NCBI GenBank assembly: GCA_907163375.1
Contig: CAJQUW010000498.1
Coordinates: forward strand, 124,001 to 188,000
Source: Prostheceraeus crozeri
Taxonomy: Eukaryota > Platyhelminthes > Polycladida > Euryleptidae
DNA length: 64,000 nucleotides
Direction: 5' to 3'
The notes below the pieces were generated by a model, which saw only the letters and a list, made by a program, of their open reading frames with translations, did not search any database and was not told the origin of the DNA. Each line of letters begins with the position of its first letter. The stretch's first letter is position 1. This document shows positions 35,745-46,884 of the stretch, piece by piece. The position numbers and the translations under genes are program-made.

Positions 35745-36498
35745 GGGCCATCCATAAAGGACGTCCGCAAAATAATGACATTTTTCGACTCCCCTTCTTG
35801 TCCACATGTGCCCTAATCTTCCGCCCCTACTCCCTAAGAACGTCCGCATTTTCACAGAACTTTACATTCATATGCAGGTTGCGATATTTGTACAATAAAA
35901 ATATGCATATATCAATATTTGTATATATAATGAATGTATTTTTTATGCAGCCTAATGCACGTTCACTCAAGCTTGCAATAGGCCTTTATTCAGTAAATCA
36001 AAAACAAGTCCTTGTGAAAAAGATAAACATTTTGAATTATTAGTGGATGCAACAATTGCGATTTACAAAATTCTCAAATATTATGACTTGCTGTTAATAT
36101 CTGTAATGGGTAATTTTTTGCGTGAGAGTGGTCTCATTAATTGATATTTTTGATAAAAAAACATATATAGGCTACATATGCAAATGCTAATCTAATCGAT
36201 CATTGTCCAAGTAGGAAGAATGAAGGACAACCATTAATAGATAAAATTTAGGATAGTAGGCCTACACGAGTTGATTCTTCGTGTTTATCTCATTGACATT
36301 CCTGTTTTATTTCAACAATGCAATTTTTGCCTACAGATCGTAGCTAACTTAACAATATTCGCTAAGCTTTTCTTCCCAGGATATGAGTGGTTGAGCTTGC
36401 GGACGCGTCCGTATTTTCCATGACCCCATCCTCCATCCACGTCCGCAAATGTCTGCATCTACAACCTCCACGCTGCGGATGTCCCTTATGGATGGCCC
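35745..36498. mobile_element. Non-autonomous DNA element with GGGCCATCCATAA termini
   Basis: The left end GGGCCATCCATAAAGGACG and the right end, reversed, GGGCCATCCATAAGGGACA are inverted over about 25 bp. Opposed ACGTCCGC motifs lie further inside both ends. The element is 754 bp with an A+T-rich core and no transposase. The flanks (GGTAAC and TAAAGT) give no clear target duplication, so I leave the superfamily open. Confidence 0.8.
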
Positions 36499-36983
36499 TA
36501 AAGTAGCATACCAAAGTCAAACAATGGAAACGTAATTAGGCTTTGCTGAAAAATCCTAAATTTCTACATTTGTACTATACACTTGAAAAATGATTTAAGG
36601 TTAGATCAGGGCTATAAGACAACTGATCGTTATGTATGGGTGCATATATCGTTTTTACGAATAAACCTGCTAAAATAAAGGAGTGAGCATTCACCTACTG
36701 GTTTACGTTGTTTCATTACACGATAACTGATCACCTTAACCTTAAAATGTTACTTCTAATTTTGTGGAAGGAAAATATGCCTTTACACCATTTTATGTTT
36801 GAGAGGAGTGTCTACCCTAACGTGCCCTAATGTCTGCCAACTCGAGATATTATTGGATGACATCTATCAACAAACGCTGGTTTCCATGCTGATGAATAAT
36901 CACCTCAGATCTGTGACATTGAATCTTCTTTCAACATGTTGATTTCACCATTTTGTGATGTTTTACTGATAAGCTTTTACTAC

Positions 36984-37310
36984 AGAGTTGATCATAAAAA
37001 ACGGACCACCTAAATTACGTCAAACTTCAATCGATTCTCCTGGTTTTCAATTTCATTTTACATTGACAGGCCATACACCATTCGAGAGCTTATGTTCTCA
37101 GCTTTTCAATGAGCTGTTAGATATTCGTATCCGTCATTGTTTAAGGTGGAAAGAGGTCAAAGTGTGAAAATCGACACTTTCAAAAATCTCAAATTTTCAA
37201 TGTGGAAGCATGTGAGCATGATAATGAATCAAACACGAGGTGAAAGGGCTTTCTCTGAGCATTCTTTTGATGCATTATTCGTCGAAATCGGTGTACTTTT
37301 AGAGAAATTC
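36984..37310 (+). repeat. Interspersed repeat R4, copy 1 (mariner-like MITE end)
   Basis: It starts CAGAGTTGATCATAAAAAAC then GGACCACCTAAATTA, the form of a Tc1/mariner-type tip. It aligns over about 300 bp with the reverse complement of 48845-49160. Shared blocks include TTCAATCGATTCTC, CGAGAGCTTATGTTCTCAGC and CTTTCTCTGAGCATTCTTTT. No frame is conserved between the copies. The inner end is defined only by loss of similarity. Confidence 0.7.
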
Positions 37311-38611
37311 TGATATTTTAAATTTATTACATAATTTACTGTTTCTGAATGTTGCTGAAAAGTTTGGCGCTAACGAGGTCATTTTCACGCTTTCAGTATC
37401 TATGTTGTCTAGACGTCTGCTCTGCACATTCAAGTCAATTTGTTGGATGACCCTGAAAAGTTGTAAACAAAGTTTACGAAAGTGTCTGGATAAGGCAGTC
37501 TTCACTGTGTAGCCTTTATGTTTAGCATTTTTGTTGACATTAGTTTTGTTTTATTGTGTAGCCTGCATAGCTGGAATAATCAATTACTGAAAAGACATTT
37601 TCACACCCAGTAGGCCTTTGTTTTATCATACTCGCTGTACTTGAAAAGAAAAGCTTTCATATTTTTCATGTTTTTATCACTGATTAGTAAGAAATGTGGT
37701 AGACTCCTCAGATTCTCATCGACTCTGGTCCCTGGCGACGAAATTTGAAAACAACCTCAGTAATAGGTGAACGGATCGCTCATTCTCTTTTCTGCATCTC
37801 TTCTGCATCTGGGCTCGATAGAAGCATTCATCTCATTTTCGGCAGCGTACAATGGCTTAACGACAGACGAATTACTTGTATCTCCTTAGGGAGTATCACA
37901 GAACAGATTTCGTCACTTCCCCAGCCGAGAGATGTCTCGCCGATTTGAGCATATTTCGTGAGGCTGGAAGACGTGGAATGTGTGAGCAGTCATCTCATTA
38001 GCAATATGAAAAGAGGTCGATCTGTACTTTTATTGGCCTCTGCGCCTTTCTCAAGAAATATGAGACAGAATCTACATGTGCAATGATCAGGGCGTTAACG
38101 AAGGTTAGAGCAGAAGATTGACAAATTTTGCCTAAAGCGGGCAAATTGTGAATCTGTTGAGAACTGTGCACTTGCTTTTTCAATCGTTTTTTGCAATCTG
38201 ATGTAATGGTTAGAATTTCATTTGGTCATCTGCAAAAATGTTCTATGCATTGGTTTTCGATGGCAGAATAATTGGATGTACAAATCAAATTACTTAATTG
38301 GGCATAAATAATAAGATGCAATTCAACTACATAAAATTTGAGCAGAATAATGTGGTGTAAACGACAACAGTAAAAACTCAACATTTTTCGTTAGTCTTTA
38401 AAAAAGAGTAAAGTCTAGTCACTTGATTCGTCTCGATTTATCAAATGAATAAATTTCTATAAATCATTTGTCATGCAAAAAAGACTCACATATCGAATCG
38501 ATAGCTCTTGGCTATTTCACCGAATACCTGACACGGATGGCTAGAGTAGGGGATATGCTCTAGCCATCCATGCCTCTGTCTTGGAGTCGTGGTCTACTTA
38601 TCACAAGTCTA
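37311..38611. other. A+T-rich stretch without recognisable genes
   Basis: Short frames only (for example 37299-37505 minus, 37745-37948 plus), with no domains or clear repeats. Confidence 0.45.
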
Positions 38612-39250
38612 GTCCGACAACAGCCAGAGCGAGTTTCTGCAATGAACGAGGCCGAATATGTGACTTTTATAGAATGATGTGAACCCTATGGCTACTACGA
38701 ATCCGTGCGTCCACTCAGTTATACCTGGTTCCTCTTCTAGCTTGACATTATCAAGGAAAAACAGTTAATCCAATGGGACACAGATTGACGTTTTTGGCAA
38801 AAAAAATTTTTTGTGTTTTTTCTTACTAAACTGAAAGTATTTGCCTTCACGCTCATGCAGGCATGTCTTTGAAGTTGAGCACATTCATATTTGGCAAGCC
38901 TCCTAACATCGGCAAACACAAGAATTTTGAGTAATATAATTCACATTCAACCACATTCTCGCATATATTGCTGATCAGATGCATGATAACAACACATGCA
39001 CACCTGAAAATGTTCCACGCAAAAGAATTATTGCTCTGGGTTAAGTATTTTTCGCTTCATCAGAGGAAACATCGAAAATTTCATTTCAACCAAAGACAAT
39101 CTGCGTACCATTGGATGAACATGTGCTTTTCTTTGATTGTATCTGACATCAGAAGGAACCAGAAAGAACTCGGCAGACGCGCAGATTCGTAATAGGCAAA
39201 GGTTGTTCATCATTCTGTGAAGGTCTCATCTTTGGCCTCGTTCCCCGCTG
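38612..39250. mobile_element. FB-A foldback element, full-span diverged copy
   Basis: The left tip GTCCGACAACAGCCAGAGCG is preceded by TA. Left arm, loop (CAAGCCTCCTAACATCGGCA, CACATTCAACCACATTCTCG) and right arm (AAAGAACTCGGCAGACGCGC, GCCTCGTTCCC) are all present in the order of the 34-kb copy. The right tip breaks off at 39250, where the CATGAG element begins. Arm-to-arm divergence is much higher than in the 34-kb copy. Confidence 0.8.
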
Positions 39251-39859
39251 GTAGACATGGTCCTCACGAAAAATTTTCATGAGAACTCAAGAGCTTCTGA
39301 TGCATTGATGAGAACATTCATGAGGAAAATATCTCATGATGAGTTCATGGTAAAATCATGAGCAATCATGAGGTTTTTGTGAAAATGAGTTTATAAGTTG
39401 TAAGGTATGAATGCTAAGCGCGAAAGGAAAAAGTCATCAGAAAGCTTATTCAATCGACAATAATCTCCAAGTTTTGGCTATAAAGGATAAAAAGCAAAAA
39501 TATAGAATATATCATACCGATACGCAACAGCATTTTCGAAATGATGCATATGTAATTTGACATCACAATTACTATGCAAGATGCTGAAAATAGACATATA
39601 TACAATAACAATTCCATGTCTTATCATGATAAATTATGGTTTATCATTGCAAAGACTGAAATAGTAGCGTGGACATGGTGTGGGAATGCTCTGGGGCAAC
39701 GTGGTTAGGCTAAGAAACCTCAATAACTAAATGCCAGAAAAATAAATTCAGAAGTATGAAAAAAGCAACTGTCAATTTATTAGTGAAATTTTTATGAGAA
39801 ACTCATGAAATTTGATGAGATGTTTCATGCGAAAACGTTCCAAATCCGCATGAAATTTC

Positions 39860-39990
39860 ATACTATCCATTGAGAGAGGCCACATCGTCTTGCCTGACGA
39901 TGACCGGCTGGGCCGGTTGAAAGGCCTAGCCTAATAGAAATTCGAATTTAGCCAATACCTGGTTTTGTGGCCTCTCTCAATGGATAGTAT
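39860..39990. mobile_element. 131-bp MITE with perfect 24-bp inverted repeats
   Basis: ATACTATCCATTGAGAGAGG followed by CCAC (39860-39883) is exactly inverted at 39967-39990. A small G+C-rich core includes CCGGCTGGGCCGG. The perfect repeats indicate recent insertion. The flanks show no clear target duplication longer than 2-3 bp. Confidence 0.88.
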
Positions 39991-40041
39991 TCACTCTGGC
40001 CCACTATTTTCTGGAATGAAATTTCATGAGATATATATATA

Positions 40042-41494
40042 CAGTCCGTTTCATAAAAAGTGGATCATCCTAAAATTTGACTAAATAAAACATAAGTATG
40101 ATACAGAAAGCATTTTTCATGTTAATTCATGTCCCTGATATATTTAAATGTCCTTATATAATCTGACAAGCTATGATACAGTAACGGTTCTTAAGAAGCT
40201 AATATTTTGTGGCCCCACCGTTATTGCCAATGACATTACCAATTCGTCTAGGCATTGATTCGATGATATCGTTGATTTTTGACTGATCTAACTTTCTGCA
40301 CTCTCTTTTTAACAGTGACGTAAGTTGTGATACGCCATCTGTAGGTAGCAGTGAACGACGAACGTTACGTTTTAGAATACTCCATGCATTTTCTATGGGA
40401 TTCAGATCAGGAGAACGAGCATTGGTCCAAATGCCAGCCCAAATCAGTAGAGTCGCACCACCTTGTATCCGGGGACGATGTAAATGTCTCGGAATTTCCT
40501 GATCAGATTTTATCCATAATCTCAATCGACCATCACTATCCTTCAGACGGACTGATGCCTCATCAGACCAGACAACCCGATCCCATTGATTTCGCCAGTG
40601 ACAATGACTCATTGCCCATCTGAGACGTCTTTTTGTATGCTGATCTGATAATTCGATCTGAGAGGGCCTCTTACAGCTCTTGAAATTCGACTCAATAAGT
40701 CTTCTACGAATAGTGGACTTAGAAATAGACGAGTCTAGTGCAGCCATCTCAGTTAACGAGAGACTTGGATCAACTTTAACAAATCTCAAAATTAGGCGGT
40801 CTCTACGTTTGGATGTTTTGCGTGGACGGCCAGAGCCCTCTTTACGACAGAGTCGAAATCATCATTATGCGATCGATGCACATTTGTGTAAGGGACATTT
40901 AGTCGCTTGCTTGTAGCTCGCAAAGAAAACCCTAGTTCTAGCAAGGCTGACACTTTGCCTTTTGTGAATGCCATCTCGTTATTCTTAATTTGTGCTTTGT
41001 ATTGTTTTCAACCGGTAAGAGATATATTTCCAGCTGAAAGCAATCAGGAGTGCTGCCAACACCACCGCAACGAAGTCAGGAAGCTATGGAACATGAAGTC
41101 CAGTTAATCACATGTAGCAGTTACACATTATTGTTGATGAATAATGGTGCTATACTGGCTCTGATTGACCGATATTCTTTATTTTTGTTTTGCTTGATAG
41201 CTTTTGGCTTGTAGAACAACATATTACATAACAAAGGAAACAAATGTAATTTTATAAGAGTGAGGTATGATTTTGTGTAACATTGCTAAATGAAGATCAA
41301 ATTATCTACTACTTTTTTATCTATAACAGGAAAACAACTCAATATTCATGCTTGAAATTTCCAACAATGATATTAGTAAGCACAACTGACATATCTTCCA
41401 AATTTCAGAGAAATTCGTTCAAGTTTGGCGGAGTTAGACAAAGTTGAAGTTAAGGCGATGTTTAAGAGTGATCCATTTTTTATGAAACAATCTG
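40042..41494 (-). mobile_element. Tc1-like transposon, TA-bounded, internally deleted
   Basis: TA duplications flank the element (40040-40041 and 41495-41496). The inverted ends are CAGTCCGTTTCATAAAAAGT then GGATCATC, and on the other side, reversed, CAGATTGTTTCATAAAAAAT then GGATCACTC. The transposase lies on the minus strand. The element sits inside the CATGAG MITE, which resumes on both sides (ATGAGATATATA and TGAGAAAAATCATGAGG). Confidence 0.92.
40199..40974 (-). pseudogene. Tc1-like transposase, missing part of the catalytic domain
   Basis: The N-terminal helix-turn-helix is read from the Met at 40974 (KVSALLELGFSLRATSKRL NVPYTNV). It is followed, after a frame change near 40850, by a GRPRK AT-hook-like linker and the second DNA-binding region (SLTEMAALDSSISKSTIRRR). 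The DDE domain starts with VVWSDEASVRL, whose Asp is the first catalytic residue (near 40560). It reaches GGATLLIWAGIW near 40440 and then jumps directly to ARSPDLNPIENAWSILKRN. The segment that normally carries the second Asp (DNAPCH-type, roughly 100 residues) is absent, so no active enzyme could be made. The C terminus ends normally at 40199. Confidence 0.92.
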
Positions 41495-41526
41495 TATGAG
41501 AAAAATCATGAGGAATTTTTGTGAGG

Positions 41527-43279
41527 GGGTTCTCTCTCTTGTCACTACACTGCTTGTGCCAATCAAGTCAGTGACGTATGCGGACGTTAACTTTCAATTA
41601 GCAAAACGTCTGTGTTGTTTTTTTTGACGGTGGGTTGAGGCCTCGCGGTTCGCTTATTCTGTTATCCTTTATCCTTTGTTTTATCTTGTTATCTTTTTTC
41701 TTTTATATCAGCTTGTGACATCTGTTGCACATCTCTTTCAGAACCGATTGCAAGTCCGGCGGTGTCGTGCCCGGAAGGAAATTGTCAGAGGTGCTCTGGA
41801 GCCGGTGCCGATTTGAAATCCATGTCATCGGTTCCATATCCCTGTTATTTTTCTTAATTTTCATTAGGTGTCAGTTGCGTGCTGCACACCCCTTACAGCT
41901 TTCTATCAATTTACGACTGTTTCTCATTGTCATGTCTTTCAAACAGACCTCTCATTTTAACATTAAAGATAATCCCACTTTTCTTAATTTCTCAATTTCT
42001 ATGTTTCAAATATGACAATGTTTGGGGATTGTTGCGGTTGTTACTATAACAAAGAAAACCCATTAATTAAGAAGCATGCCGTCTATTTTCTTTTAATTGA
42101 AAATTTTACCTTGAATAAGAAATTGCACTCAAATAGGAATATCTATGGAGCAAAGCAAGCTTCAATTAAGTTTCGAACTTAACAATTGTGAGGCTATGTG
42201 CAGTCAACCCACAGCAATTTTGCCGACTGTATGAATACAATCATTGAATTTTCGATGTTTTTTCGACAGTTTCAACTTTTGGTCGTCTGGGAAACCACAT
42301 GGGAAATATGATCCCAACTCTCGCATAAACCGCTCTACCGATATCAAGGCATGAATGCGAAAGATAGATGGCAATTGCTCCGTAATAGATTATTAACATG
42401 TTTCGAACAACACAGTGCAATGATCGTATGAAGCCATAAATTTCCATTGCTTGTGTTCTACTTCATTATCTTCACGAATCTGTCTATATTGCAGCATTTC
42501 ATTATCCACTGGTTAGCTTCGTGTCAAATTACTCTGAATTACTTACTGACTGAATTGACTAAATTGATAATGTTTAGCAATAAATCCAACCAAGTGATGT
42601 ATCTAACTTCTGAATCAATAGCGGTATTATTTTGGAGCTTGAATTTAGAAAATATATTGGAAACTGCAGAACAACCCTTTCCTACGAAACTAAGACACGC
42701 TTAGTTTTGATTCTTCATAATTATCACTTAGTTTTGTGCGGAGAAAGGGTCATTTAGGCAAATATATAAGAGCTACATTTTCTGGATCGTCTGCATTTTA
42801 CTCTGTAGACGATGTCTGGCCATTTTCTAGCCTGACGATCCATTTTTTTCTTTCGTCTTGCATAATTCTTCTAATAGAATGTGTATAATTCTTCTTCTTT
42901 TACGATGATGGATTCGTCAGTGTAGACTGTTTTCAGTTGTAAAAATTCCGTCTCTTCAGACAATCAAAGGAGCAACAGACATGTAAACTTTGGCTTCATA
43001 TAACATATTTTATGACACGTTTTGGCGCTTCTTTTTGGGACTGTCAAGATGACTGTCCATATCAGATGAATATCATTGCAGTCTACACACATTGCTTTTC
43101 ACCTAGAATCACAAATGAATCGATGAATTAATAGATTCGAGCAAGAAGAGATTATTTTGATATTATTGTTCATGTCAAAGCTAAGAAATACAGTCATGAG
43201 AGCCTGAAAACCATTTTGCTGTCGATAACGAGCCACCACTATTTCTACATTTTATATAAGTACCCATAATTTTATAAGT
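41527..43279. other. Stretch without recognisable genes
   Basis: A locally G+C-richer segment at 41735-41830 sits in a 96-codon plus-strand frame (41725-42015). The frame contains hydrophobic runs but no domain I recognise. The rest is A+T-rich with short frames only. Confidence 0.4.
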
Positions 43280-43318
43280 GACACCTGTAGGTGTCGCGGC
43301 ACCGGTTGAGAATTACTG
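43280..43318 (-). mobile_element. hAT (Charlie-type) terminal remnant
   Basis: Reversed, the sequence reads CAGTAATTCTCAACCGGTG then CCGCGACACCTACAGGTGT. This is close to the classical hAT end CAGTGGTTCTCAACC followed by GCGACC. ACACCTGTAGGTGT is itself a small palindrome. No opposite terminus is recognised to the left. Confidence 0.55.
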
Positions 43319-43434
43319 ATGGGGAGCACAAAGGAAGGTGGAAGAGTAACGAAAATCAAAGAAGAAGGGGGTAGACATTGGCAGAGGTTACCACATTCAA
43401 GTAGTCTGGAAGCCTGATGGAAGCCTTATTCAAG

Positions 43435-43830
43435 TAGTTGGTTCTGCCTTATGTCTGCGGATATTGGACAACTAGAAAGACGGAAGAGAGTTTACTAAGG
43501 AGGACGGAGTTGAAGATGTTGAGGTGAATCCAAGGAGTCACCGTGAAGTAAAGTTTGTCAGGAGAAGAGAGAAGAGTGAGGGCAGACATTGATCTTGGGG
43601 CTGCGACTTCGATGGTACGAGAACGTAATTCGGCAAGAAGAAGGAAATCCAACAAAGACGGCAATGAGTCTGGAAGTGAAATGCAAGAGGACTCGAGGAA
43701 GACCGATGAAGAGGAAGATGGAGAAGAAGGATGCGGAGAGTTTCGTAGTGGATCTGGAGCTGGCCAATGATCAAGCGGACTGGTACAAGACTCTGAGAAA
43801 GACTAGGAACTCCCACCCCTGACCGGGAAA
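43435..43830 (+). mobile_element. RTE-like LINE, 3' terminal fragment
   Basis: The C-terminal tail of a non-LTR polyprotein is readable: YWTTRKTEESLLRRTELKML near 43455, then LRLRWYENVIRQEEGNPTK near 43600. KRTRGRPMKRKMEKKDAES near 43685 and DWYKTLRKTRNSHP near 43780 follow. GKRRLRS comes next, beyond a stop at 43820-43822. The sequence corresponds to the LRWYGHVLRR, KRPRGRPKKRW and DRxxWRxLIRxxNP series of RTE-like LINE C termini. It overlaps the region matched by the 28.9-kb fragment but is a different, more complete lineage copy. Confidence 0.8.
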
Positions 43831-44354
43831 AGGAGGTTAAGAAGTCATAAAAACCTCGATGATGGCAGACAGACATACGTGTATGTCTTTAGTATTGTTG
43901 ATCAAATATGAAAACTAACTCAGACTGTTTTGTTACGAGATATGTTGACTGCGAATCTGATATAAACATGTAAGATGAGACGTACACGATTCTGCTAAGC
44001 ATTTGAACAGATGATTCATATATACTCATCACTTTCATACACGCCGTTAGAAGATTCAGTTAACTAATGAGACACCTTGGATTCCCTGAGGAGAATCGCT
44101 ATCGTAATTATAGGTAAATTCCCCATGTCTAGTCAACAAAGTAGCGATAGATCCGGTTAATTGTTATCAAGGGCGTGCACAGACTTGCCGAAGGGGGATG
44201 CGCGGACACGACTGAATTACAAGTCGCTAAGTTACAGTATAGCAAGAGCAAACCAGCCAAACGTGATTATTTTTAGTAGGAGACTTCAGGAGTCGGGTTG
44301 CAATGGGGACACATTAAAATGAATTAGAACCCTCTAGCTCGATTTCTACAGAGA

Positions 44355-44474
44355 CGATTAAGTCAATAAAAGACGCCAACACCCTTGATTCCCCGACCGC
44401 ACTCGCCTGACCGAGGAATCGAACCGAAGTCAACGGTGATGAGCTCACACCTTCTTCACGTGGCCACGCTGACG
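44355..44474 (-). mobile_element. tRNA-derived SINE, minus copy
   Basis: On the minus strand the head CGTCAGCGTGGCCACGTGAA resembles a polymerase III A box. GGTTCGATTCC (44425-44415) is a near-perfect B box. The body is GCGAGTGCGGTCGGGGAATC, AAGGGTGTTGGCGTC and TTATTGACTTAATC. The same head and body occur on the plus strand at 45359-45465. The cloverleaf is incomplete, so this is not a tRNA gene. Confidence 0.7.
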
Positions 44475-44903
44475 GTGAAAAAGGAATGCGAGTGAAGGCA
44501 GAAGTCATCTCCATGTGATGTTGACAACTTATGTCCTATTGTTATTTAAAACAAGATCTATGCCCAATCATAGTATGAAGAGAAAACAACGCTAATGTTG
44601 ACATCCCGATAGCTATTTTCGGCCTCTCGTCAGGAGAAGTACGACCGTTGTGATACACAAAATGCACAGACAAGTTTAATACAGCTCATCAGACTTGCAT
44701 AGACTGCGGACATGCCATTCGGACAAACTTCACAGATATCTCAATAGTGCATTTACAAACACAATAGATTTATCGAAGACTAATAGAAAGTAACAAAGGC
44801 ATGACAAAAGAAAAAAGCTAAAGCCAAGGCAAGCGTAGGATATGTTTTAAGTCTTTGTGGATACATACTAGGTCAGGACGGTAACGAGATGTATAAAGAG
44901 ATT

Positions 44904-45310
44904 CTAAAATGTGGAGAATAAAAGGGGACCGAGGAGCACATAAAATAGAAAAATAAGAAGAAAAAGTACGTCCTGAAAACTATCACAAGATATGGTATGC
45001 CGACAAATGGCGCTGGATGGAGACTTATTAGAGCGAGGACGACAATGTCCACTTTCAGTCCACTTCGGTAAATGTTCCCTCATTCGGACCCTGAAGCATC
45101 TCTCAGTGCGCTCAATATAACTGCATCCGCAGTCACAAGAAAGTTTATAGATAAGGCGAGCGCGACTGAGGGATGGTACAGTATCCCTAAGACAACGGAA
45201 CGGAATACGACAGGTTGAGAACACAGCAACAGGCTCAATAGCCGGAAAAGCTTTCTGAGTCGATGAAAAAATACGTTTACAGACGACTTTACCGGCGCCA
45301 TCACCACAAT
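44904..45310 (-). mobile_element. Penelope-like element fragment, GIY-YIG region
   Basis: This broken fossil fragment carries the GIY-YIG endonuclease region of a Penelope-like element. LIYKLSCDCGCSYIERTERC is followed by VRMREHLPKWTESG and SAICRHTISCDSF near 45130-44980. The RT region that should precede it is not present. It lies between two opposed SINE copies and faces a plus-strand Penelope fragment at 45575-45860. Confidence 0.78.
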
Positions 45311-45358
45311 ATATTGTTATTGACAGAATGCTGGTTGTAGCGAGAATTCCTTTTGTAC

Positions 45359-45465
45359 CGTCAGCGTGGCCTAGTGAACAAGGCGAGATTTTTGGATCAG
45401 GCCAGTGCGGAGGGAATCAAAGATGTTGATGTCTTTATTGACTTAATCATTGTCATTCTCTTTAG
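45359..45465 (+). mobile_element. tRNA-derived SINE, plus copy (B box lost)
   Basis: CGTCAGCGTGGCCTAGTGAA, GATCAGGCCAGTGCGGAGGG and TCTTTATTGACTTAATCATT match the minus copy at 44355-44474. About 20 bp covering the B box are missing, so this copy could not drive its own transcription. Confidence 0.65.
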
Positions 45466-45574
45466 ATATTCAATATACTGCGACAGACCTTGTTGTCACC
45501 CTTCCAGCTCCTTACCAAAGTCAACTCCTTCTTCAACTGCTTCAAAAAGTCAGCATAAGATTAAATTTCGTGAG

Positions 45575-45860
45575 CTAAGCAGCTACCCGCAAAATTAACA
45601 AATTAGTCAAGAATTACGGTTTACTTTTCAGAGTGACAAATCAACCGGGCACCAAAATTTGCTATTGTTTCAACTCAAATTACATAGAAAGCTTGATTTC
45701 AAAGTCTGTCAGAAGCTTCCTAATAAATACAACTGTAACATGCGCGATGTTGTGTGTAGCTTTACGTGTAGATTATGCAATGATTTTTACATTGGTTTTG
45801 TGAATCGACTCTTCGGCGTCCGTTTTGTTGAGCATCATGTTAATCAGCATTGTTAATCTA
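45575..45860 (+). mobile_element. Penelope-like element fragment, GIY-YIG region
   Basis: This is a broken fossil fragment. INKLVKNYGLLFRVTN near 45600 resembles the linker before the endonuclease. YNCNMRDVVCSFTCRLCNDF then YIGFVNRLFGVRFVEHHV near 45735-45835 is the GIY-YIG core with its Cys pair. It is closer to the fragment at 29.8 kb than to the CDCGCSYIERTER type at 44.9 kb, so two Penelope lineages are represented. Confidence 0.7.
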
Positions 45861-46278
45861 GACAGTACGAGTGTCATCTGAGATCTTGCTGTCCTACGTC
45901 AGTTTGACCGTTCGTTCACTACAGATGACTTATTCACACTAGGCCCTATTCGCACTAGGGGGACTGAAGAGTATTGCATTAGGATCCTTTGTCCATCAAT
46001 GAGCTGGAAATAAGAATTGATGAGGATTCATGATTGATAATTAAACCACCGCTTGTCAATGCCAGTTTGTCCACGAATAGGTTCTCGGGCGTCTTTTGCT
46101 TCATTTTCCAAATAAAAGCTTCGCCATAATGAGGGAGTGCGCGTTGAATTTTTTCTAAAAGGAAAATGGTCACAAATAAGAATTTTCTCCAGCATATGGC
46201 AATTAACAATAGATGCTAATCGTTAGGTGCATGTCTTTAATCATAGAAATCCTTAACTATAGCTAATAATAGATGTAC

Positions 46279-46373
46279 AGTAACCTACTATCTACAAGGA
46301 GTTACACGGTGAGAATCTCCGAGCCGAAGGCGAGGAGATTTCTGTGTAACTCCGAGTAGACAGCTAGGTTACT
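46279..46373. mobile_element. 95-bp palindromic MITE-like hairpin
   Basis: The arms AGTAACCTACTATCTACAAG with GAGTTACAC, and on the other side GTGTAACTCCGAGTAGACAG with CTAGGTTACT, pair over about 40 bp with a few mismatches. The centre is GAGCCGAAGGCGAGG. Such a sequence is either a very small MITE or a transcribed hairpin. No coding or target duplication evidence. Confidence 0.7.
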
Positions 46374-46884
46374 AAAATGTAGCCCACGAGAGGATATGAA
46401 ATATGCCTATGCCCAATCTGAGATCCAATACGATAGATCTATGTTGCGCTCTTTAGATCCATTTTTATAACAAACTTAGATATTTCAATGAAACACAAAC
46501 TTAACAATATCTTAAATATCATGGTGATTTCAGCGGAGAAATACTTGAATTTGAATTCAGCGGAGAAATACAAATGGAAGTGATCATGGAAATCTAAGAA
46601 TTCCACTAGATAGCTCAAATATAGTCTATTATTTTATGAAATAGGAGAGGAAGAGCACGGTCATCAACTATGCAGTAGTGGACTTTATTGATGAGCTGTT
46701 TAACTTTGACATTGAGGAAAAGCAGTAGAAAAAGGCTACGATCAAATAAGAAAGGAATTGAAAGAATTCCAGACTCAATACTAAGACGATAGAAAAGTCG
46801 CGCTTTACTTCAACTGATTCAAGCGAAGGCATGAATAATGGAAAGCGGCTCATGACTACCAGAGGAAGGTATCAAGAGCACTGA

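Larger units (their letters stand above)
39261..41526. mobile_element. CATGAG-rich MITE carrying two nested insertions
   Basis: The left end CCTCACGAAAAATTTTCATG and the right end, reversed, CCTCACAAAAATTCCTCATG are inverted. CATGAG and CTCATGA motifs recur many times in the remaining sequence. It contains a 131-bp MITE (39860-39990) and a Tc1-like element (40042-41494). Without these it would be roughly 0.7 kb. No coding sequence of its own is visible. Confidence 0.7.

Noticed and set aside
41725-42015. 96-codon frame in a G+C-richer patch
   Set aside because: It has hydrophobic runs but no recognisable domain, start context or partner exon.
45940-45962. Short CACTAGGCCCTATTCGCACT palindrome-like repeat
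   Set aside because: Too short and isolated to assign.
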